The position numbers were made by a program, and so were the translations under genes. A stretch of 33,171 bases of DNA from CAMLHP01 sp035712285. GTDB taxonomy: Bacteria > Gemmatimonadota > Gemmatimonadetes > Gemmatimonadales > GWC2-71-9. The stretch spans positions 1 to 33,171 of the forward strand of contig DASTBA010000011.1 of the NCBI GenBank assembly GCA_035712285.1, given 5' to 3'. Position 1 is the stretch's first letter; each line of letters begins with the position of its first letter. The notes under the pieces were generated by a model. That model was not told the DNA's origin, did not search any database, and worked only from the letters and a program-made list of their open reading frames with translations. Positions 30,119 to 33,171 of this stretch are shown here, piece after piece.

Positions 30119-30138
30119 GATTTAGTTTCGCCTAAATC
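30119..30138 (+). promoter_or_regulatory. DtxR/MntR-type operator in front of the Mn regulator
   Basis: GATTTAG-N6-CTAAATC is a perfect inverted repeat with 7-bp arms, matching the general TTTAG...CTAAA form of metal-dependent DtxR-family operators. It ends 2 bases before the GGAG ribosome site of the DtxR-family gene. TTGACA (30094-30099) and TACAAT (30111-30116) lie just upstream, but only 11 bases apart, so they cannot be a standard pair; TACAAT alone could be the -10, placing the start site in the operator. Autoregulation is inferred. Confidence 0.75.
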
Positions 30139-30149
30139 ACGGAGATCTG

Positions 30150-30836
30150 GTGGTCGCGACCGAACAGCCCGACGTCTTCACCCGCTCGGTGGAGGATTAC
30201 CTCAAGGCGATCTACCGACTGTCGGGGGAGGATCGGCCTGCGTCCACGTCGGATATCGCCCAGCGGCTGGAGCTGTCGCCCGCCTCCGTGAGCGGGATGA
30301 TCAAGCGGCTTTCGGAGCAGGGGCTGCTGGAGCACGCGCCCTATCGCGGGGTGCGCCTCACGGCGGATGGCCGGCGCGTGGCGCTCCGTGTGGTGCGCCG
30401 GCATCGCCTGATCGAATCCTATCTCGTCCGCTTCCTGCAGTATGACTGGGATACCGTGCATGACGAGGCCGAACGCCTGGAGCACGCCGTGTCCGACGCG
30501 CTGGTGGAGCGGCTGGCCGCCGCCCTGGGCCACCCGGCATTCGATCCCCATGGCGACCCGATCCCCGCAGCCGACGGCACCATCGAGGACGTCTCCGTCA
30601 CGCCGCTCACCGAGCTCCGGCGCGGCGACCGCTGTCGCATCGCACGAGTGGCAATCTCGGACGAGGACCGTCTGCGCTATGTCGGCTCGCTGGGTCTTCG
30701 GCCCGGGGCGGTGGTGGACATTGTGGATCACGCACCATTTGACGGTCCGGTAACCATTGCCACGTCGTCCGGGACCGTCGTGATCGGCCGGGCGCTGGCG
30801 CGGGAGCTCCTCTGCGTCCGGGAGGAGCCGGCGTGA
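30150..30836 (+). CDS. mntR: DtxR-family Mn-responsive repressor with FeoA-like C-terminal domain
   Basis: This 228-residue regulator has an N-terminal winged helix (SVEDYLKAIYRL ... TSDIAQRLELSPASVSGMIKRL), a dimerisation/metal domain (VRRHRLIESYL, VHDEAERLEHAVSDALVERL, FDPHGDPIP) and a C-terminal SH3/FeoA-like domain. At the primary metal site DtxR/IdeR have Met10 and Cys102; the equivalents here are Asp16 and Glu108, the acidic set seen in Mn-responsive members. GGAG lies 5 nt before the GTG start. It overlaps the NRAMP Mn transporter by 4 bases and sits directly behind a matching operator. Mn-bound protein should repress the unit. The gene symbol follows function and context. Confidence 0.88.
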   Translation: MVATEQPDVFTRSVEDYLKAIYRLSGEDRPASTSDIAQRLELSPASVSGMIKRLSEQGLLEHAPYRGVRLTADGRRVALRVVRRHRLIESYLVRFLQYDWDTVHDEAERLEHAVSDALVERLAAALGHPAFDPHGDPIPAADGTIEDVSVTPLTELRRGDRCRIARVAISDEDRLRYVGSLGLRPGAVVDIVDHAPFDGPVTIATSSGTVVIGRALARELLCVREEPA

Positions 30837-32188
30837 CCACGGCCAATCCTCCCTCGACCGAGGCGTCCGGCTGGCGGCACGCGCGGGTGGCGCCCAGCCT
30901 TCCGGAGTCGTATCGCACGATCAGTATCCCGCGGGCCGCCGGCTTCTGGCGCAAGGCCCTGGCCTTCGCCGGCCCCGGCTACCTCGTGGCGGTGGGATAC
31001 ATGGACCCAGGCAACTGGGCCACCGATCTCGCCGGCGGCGCGCAGTTCGGCTACGCGCTGCTCAGTGTCATTCTCCTGTCCAACCTGATGGCGATGCTGC
31101 TGCAGGGGCTGGCCGTGCGGCTCGGTATCGCCACCGGGCGGGACCTGGCGCAGGCCTGTCGCGACCACTACCCCAGGCCGGTCGCGATGGTGCTCTGGGT
31201 GCTCTGCGAGATCGCCATCGCCGCCTGCGACCTGGCCGAGGTGATCGGCAGTGCCATCGCGCTCAACCTGCTGTTCGGCATTCCACTGCTCTGGGGCGTC
31301 TGCCTCACCGCGCTGGACGTGCTGATCATCCTGTTCCTGCACCAGCGCGGCTTCCGCTGGCTCGAGGCGGTGGTCATCTCGCTGGTGGCGGTGGTGGGCA
31401 CCTGCTTCGCGGCCGAGCTGTTCCTGTCGCGGCCGGATGCGGGCGAGGTGGCGCGCGGCCTCATCCCCACCGGCCGTATCGTGACCGATCCCCTGATGCT
31501 CTACATCGCGATCGGCATCCTCGGCGCCACCGTGATGCCGCACAACCTCTACCTGCACTCGAGCATTGTGCAGACCCGGCATTTCGGGGACGATGTCGCC
31601 TCGAAGCGGGAGGCGATCCGGTTCTCCACCTTCGACTCCACCGTGGCGCTGTGCTTCGCGTTCTTCGTGAATGGCGCGATCCTGGTCCTGAGCGCCGCCA
31701 CCTTCCACAGCTCCGGATTCCAGGCGGTGGCGGACATCACCGACGCACACCGGCTCCTGACGCCGTTGCTCGGCACCACGGCGGCGAGCGTGCTCTTCGC
31801 GGTGGCGCTCCTCGCGTCGGGCCAGAACTCCACCATCACCGGCACCCTCGCCGGCCAGATCGTGATGGAGGGGTTCCTCAACCTCCGCCTCAAGCCCTGG
31901 ATCCGGCGGCTGATCACCAGGATGATCGCCATCGTCCCGGCCATCATCGTCACCGCGCTGTACGGCGCGCGCGGGACCGCGTCGCTGCTCATCCTGAGCC
32001 AGGTGATCCTGAGTCTCCAGCTGTCCTTTGCGGTGGTGCCGCTGGTGCAGTTCACCGGTGACAAGGCCAAGATGGGCGCGCTGGTGACCCATCCTGTCAC
32101 CCGGGTCGCCGCCTGGGTCGTGACCGTCGTCATCATCGGCCTCAACACCTGGCTGCTGTTCGGAACCTTCCGGGGGTGGCTGGCCTGA
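30833..32188 (+). CDS. mntH: NRAMP-family Mn2+/divalent metal transporter
   Basis: This 451-residue inner-membrane protein has the NRAMP signatures: GPGYLVAVGYMDPGNWATDLAGG in TM1, whose DPGN carries the metal-binding Asp and Asn, and ATVMPHNLYLHSS in TM6, whose MPHN supplies the Met ligand. About eleven hydrophobic segments follow the family pattern. It should import Mn2+ by proton symport. The GTG start overlaps the regulator's stop codon, and its own end overlaps the outer-membrane protein gene by 13 bases, so the three genes form one operon. Confidence 0.94.
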   Translation: MTTANPPSTEASGWRHARVAPSLPESYRTISIPRAAGFWRKALAFAGPGYLVAVGYMDPGNWATDLAGGAQFGYALLSVILLSNLMAMLLQGLAVRLGIATGRDLAQACRDHYPRPVAMVLWVLCEIAIAACDLAEVIGSAIALNLLFGIPLLWGVCLTALDVLIILFLHQRGFRWLEAVVISLVAVVGTCFAAELFLSRPDAGEVARGLIPTGRIVTDPLMLYIAIGILGATVMPHNLYLHSSIVQTRHFGDDVASKREAIRFSTFDSTVALCFAFFVNGAILVLSAATFHSSGFQAVADITDAHRLLTPLLGTTAASVLFAVALLASGQNSTITGTLAGQIVMEGFLNLRLKPWIRRLITRMIAIVPAIIVTALYGARGTASLLILSQVILSLQLSFAVVPLVQFTGDKAKMGALVTHPVTRVAAWVVTVVIIGLNTWLLFGTFRGWLA

Positions 32189-33000
32189 GCGTCCGCCCGC
32201 CGGTTCTGCGCTGCTGTGCGGCCCTTGCGGCACTCGCGGCCGGGCGCACGCTGGCCGCGCAGGCCCCGCCGATCCGGGACAACAGCTTCCTGGTCGAGGA
32301 AGCCTACAATCAGGATCGGGGCGTGGTGCAGCACATCGGAACCTTTGCCCGGTCGCGCGACGGATCCTGGCTCCTGAACGTCACGCAGGAGTGGCCGCTC
32401 GGCGGCATGCGGCACCAGGCCAGCTACGCCATCGCGCTCCTGCATGACCGGGCCAATGGCACCGGGCCCGGCGACGTCATGCTCAACTACCGGTATCAGC
32501 TCACGGGATCGGCACGCGGGACCGAGCGGGTCTTCACGGCACCCCGGTTGACCGTCGTCCTGCCCACGGGCAGCTCGCGAGCGAGCCGCGGCGCCGGCGC
32601 CGTCGGTGTCCAGGCTGCGTTGCCGGTGAGCGTGCAGCTCGCCACTCGCCTGGTGGTGCACGGCAATGCCGGCCTCGCGGTCACGCCCCGTTCGCGGAAT
32701 GCCGCCGGCGATCGCGCCACCACCTGGGGCATGAACCTCGGGGCGAGCATGGTGTGGCTGTTCCGGCCCGACGTGAACCTGCTGCTCGAGGGCGTCTGGC
32801 AGCGCGCCCAGTCCGTCACCAGCGATCATGCGACCGGCTGGTCGTCCACCACCCTGCTCAATCCCGGCATGCGATGGGCCTTCAATTTCCGGAGCGGCAT
32901 GCAGATCGTGCCGGGCGTCGCCTGGACGGTGGACCTCACGCCGGATTCGGCACTGGACGGGATCTTCGCCTACCTCAGCGTGGAACACGCCTTCCACTGA
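32176..33000 (+). CDS. Outer-membrane beta-barrel protein in the Mn operon
   Basis: This 274-residue exported protein has a signal peptide (hydrophobic core CCAALAALAAGRTLAAQA). The mature part is a run of alternating hydrophobic/polar strands with aromatic girdle residues (WLLNVTQEWPL, VMLNYRYQL, WGMNLGASMVWLF, VNLLLEGVW, WAFNF, GIFAYLSVEHAFH), ending in an aromatic-containing strand as barrels do. It resembles Phenol_MetA_deg-type outer-membrane proteins. The start is GTG inside the end of mntH. Co-transcription with the Mn importer suggests a channel feeding Mn2+ into the periplasm, comparable in role to Bradyrhizobium MnoP; this is inference, as there is no sequence resemblance that I recognise. 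Confidence 0.75.
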   Translation: MAGLSVRPPVLRCCAALAALAAGRTLAAQAPPIRDNSFLVEEAYNQDRGVVQHIGTFARSRDGSWLLNVTQEWPLGGMRHQASYAIALLHDRANGTGPGDVMLNYRYQLTGSARGTERVFTAPRLTVVLPTGSSRASRGAGAVGVQAALPVSVQLATRLVVHGNAGLAVTPRSRNAAGDRATTWGMNLGASMVWLFRPDVNLLLEGVWQRAQSVTSDHATGWSSTTLLNPGMRWAFNFRSGMQIVPGVAWTVDLTPDSALDGIFAYLSVEHAFH

Positions 33001-33032
33001 CGGCGGGAGTGGCTCTCCGGAACCTTCGGACG

Positions 33033-33068
33033 CATAATTAGCGCGTCTTCTTCAAGGATCTGCTGACC
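33033..33068 (+). promoter_or_regulatory. Possible -10 element and ribosome site for the last gene
   Basis: CATAAT at 33033-33038 could be a -10; no good -35 lies 16-18 bases upstream. AAGGA lies about 10 nt before the ATG at 33069. This is a weak call based on AT content in a GC-rich background. Confidence 0.3.
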
Positions 33069-33171
33069 ATGTTCTGCAAGACCCGCGTGACGGCGGGCTG
33101 GGCGCTTGCCCTCGGCGCGCTTGTCATGGCGCCGCTGGCCGCCTCGGCGCAGAAACCTGCTGCCGGCACGC
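33069..33171 (+). CDS. Exported protein, N-terminal fragment
   Basis: The first 34 codons are visible before the window ends. They encode a signal peptide with a Lys/Arg start (MFCKTRVTAG), a hydrophobic core (WALALGALVMAPLAA) and a predicted cut after SASA or ASAQ, followed by KPAAGT. The protein is exported, but nothing more can be said. It follows the Mn operon by 68 bases and may be a separate unit. Confidence 0.6.
   Translation, partial: MFCKTRVTAGWALALGALVMAPLAASAQKPAAGT

Noticed and set aside
32994..33012. CCACT-N9-AGTGG as the terminator of the Mn operon
   Set aside because: A 5-bp stem with a 9-base loop and no T-run is too weak to support.
33031..33044. A second ARG box (CGCATAATTAGCGC) near the right end
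   Set aside because: It shares the CATAATTA core with the argG operator but is not a palindrome in the ARG-box sense, and the downstream gene has no arginine link.
1..33171. tRNA, rRNA, CRISPR arrays, insertion sequences and prophage genes
   Set aside because: I found no cloverleaf, array of regular repeats, transposase motif or terminal inverted repeats with target duplications by eye.

Overview
The window is a high-GC, densely packed bacterial chromosomal segment. Genes overlap by 4-30 bases and many begin with GTG or TTG. Exported proteins have signal peptides ending in Ala-X-Ala-Gln. The arginine genes use an N-acylornithine transcarbamylase (ArgF') with an M20-family deacylase, an arrangement known from Bacteroidota and Xanthomonas. 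Together these suggest Gemmatimonadota or a close relative in the FCB group; this is inference from style, since no rRNA is present. I see no tRNA, rRNA, CRISPR array, insertion sequence or prophage.

Layout. 1-149 holds the start of a leftward exported protein. 150-587 is a largely empty intergenic stretch. 588-899 is a small unknown gene. 1008-3031 holds two overlapping exported M42-type peptidase homologues, the first without its metal ligands and the second intact. 3117-12457 is a nine-gene arginine operon: argG, an unassigned P-loop gene, argC, argD, argF', argB, argE', argH, argR. A perfect ARG-box palindrome lies directly in front of argG, so the ArgR encoded last probably controls the whole unit. 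No known N-acylglutamate synthase (ArgA or ArgJ) is in the cluster; the P-loop protein is the candidate. Val92 of ArgF' points to succinylated rather than acetylated intermediates.

12606-14721 holds a DinB-like protein, a CoxG/SRPBCC protein and a GT4 glycosyltransferase. 14743-17888, leftward, holds a PhoU-like DUF47 regulator, a PiT phosphate transporter and an exported HEAT-repeat/cyclophilin fusion. 17955-18614 is a HAD phosphatase. 18662-23810, leftward, is a two-gene unit of an Eco57I-class DNA methyltransferase and an SNF2-type helicase, a possible minimal defence module. 23884-25962 is a hybrid histidine kinase. 25945-27678, leftward, holds an RsbRD-like helical protein and a GT2 glycosyltransferase. 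27729-30044 holds an LD-carboxypeptidase, an alpha/beta hydrolase and a CoA-type Nudix hydrolase. 30150-33000 is a manganese unit (DtxR-family regulator, MntH, outer-membrane barrel) behind a perfect DtxR-type operator. The window ends in the signal peptide of another exported protein.

The strongest leads are the unassigned P-loop gene in the arginine operon, the ARG box combined with an apparently leaderless argG, the Mn operon with its own outer-membrane protein, and the methyltransferase-helicase pair.
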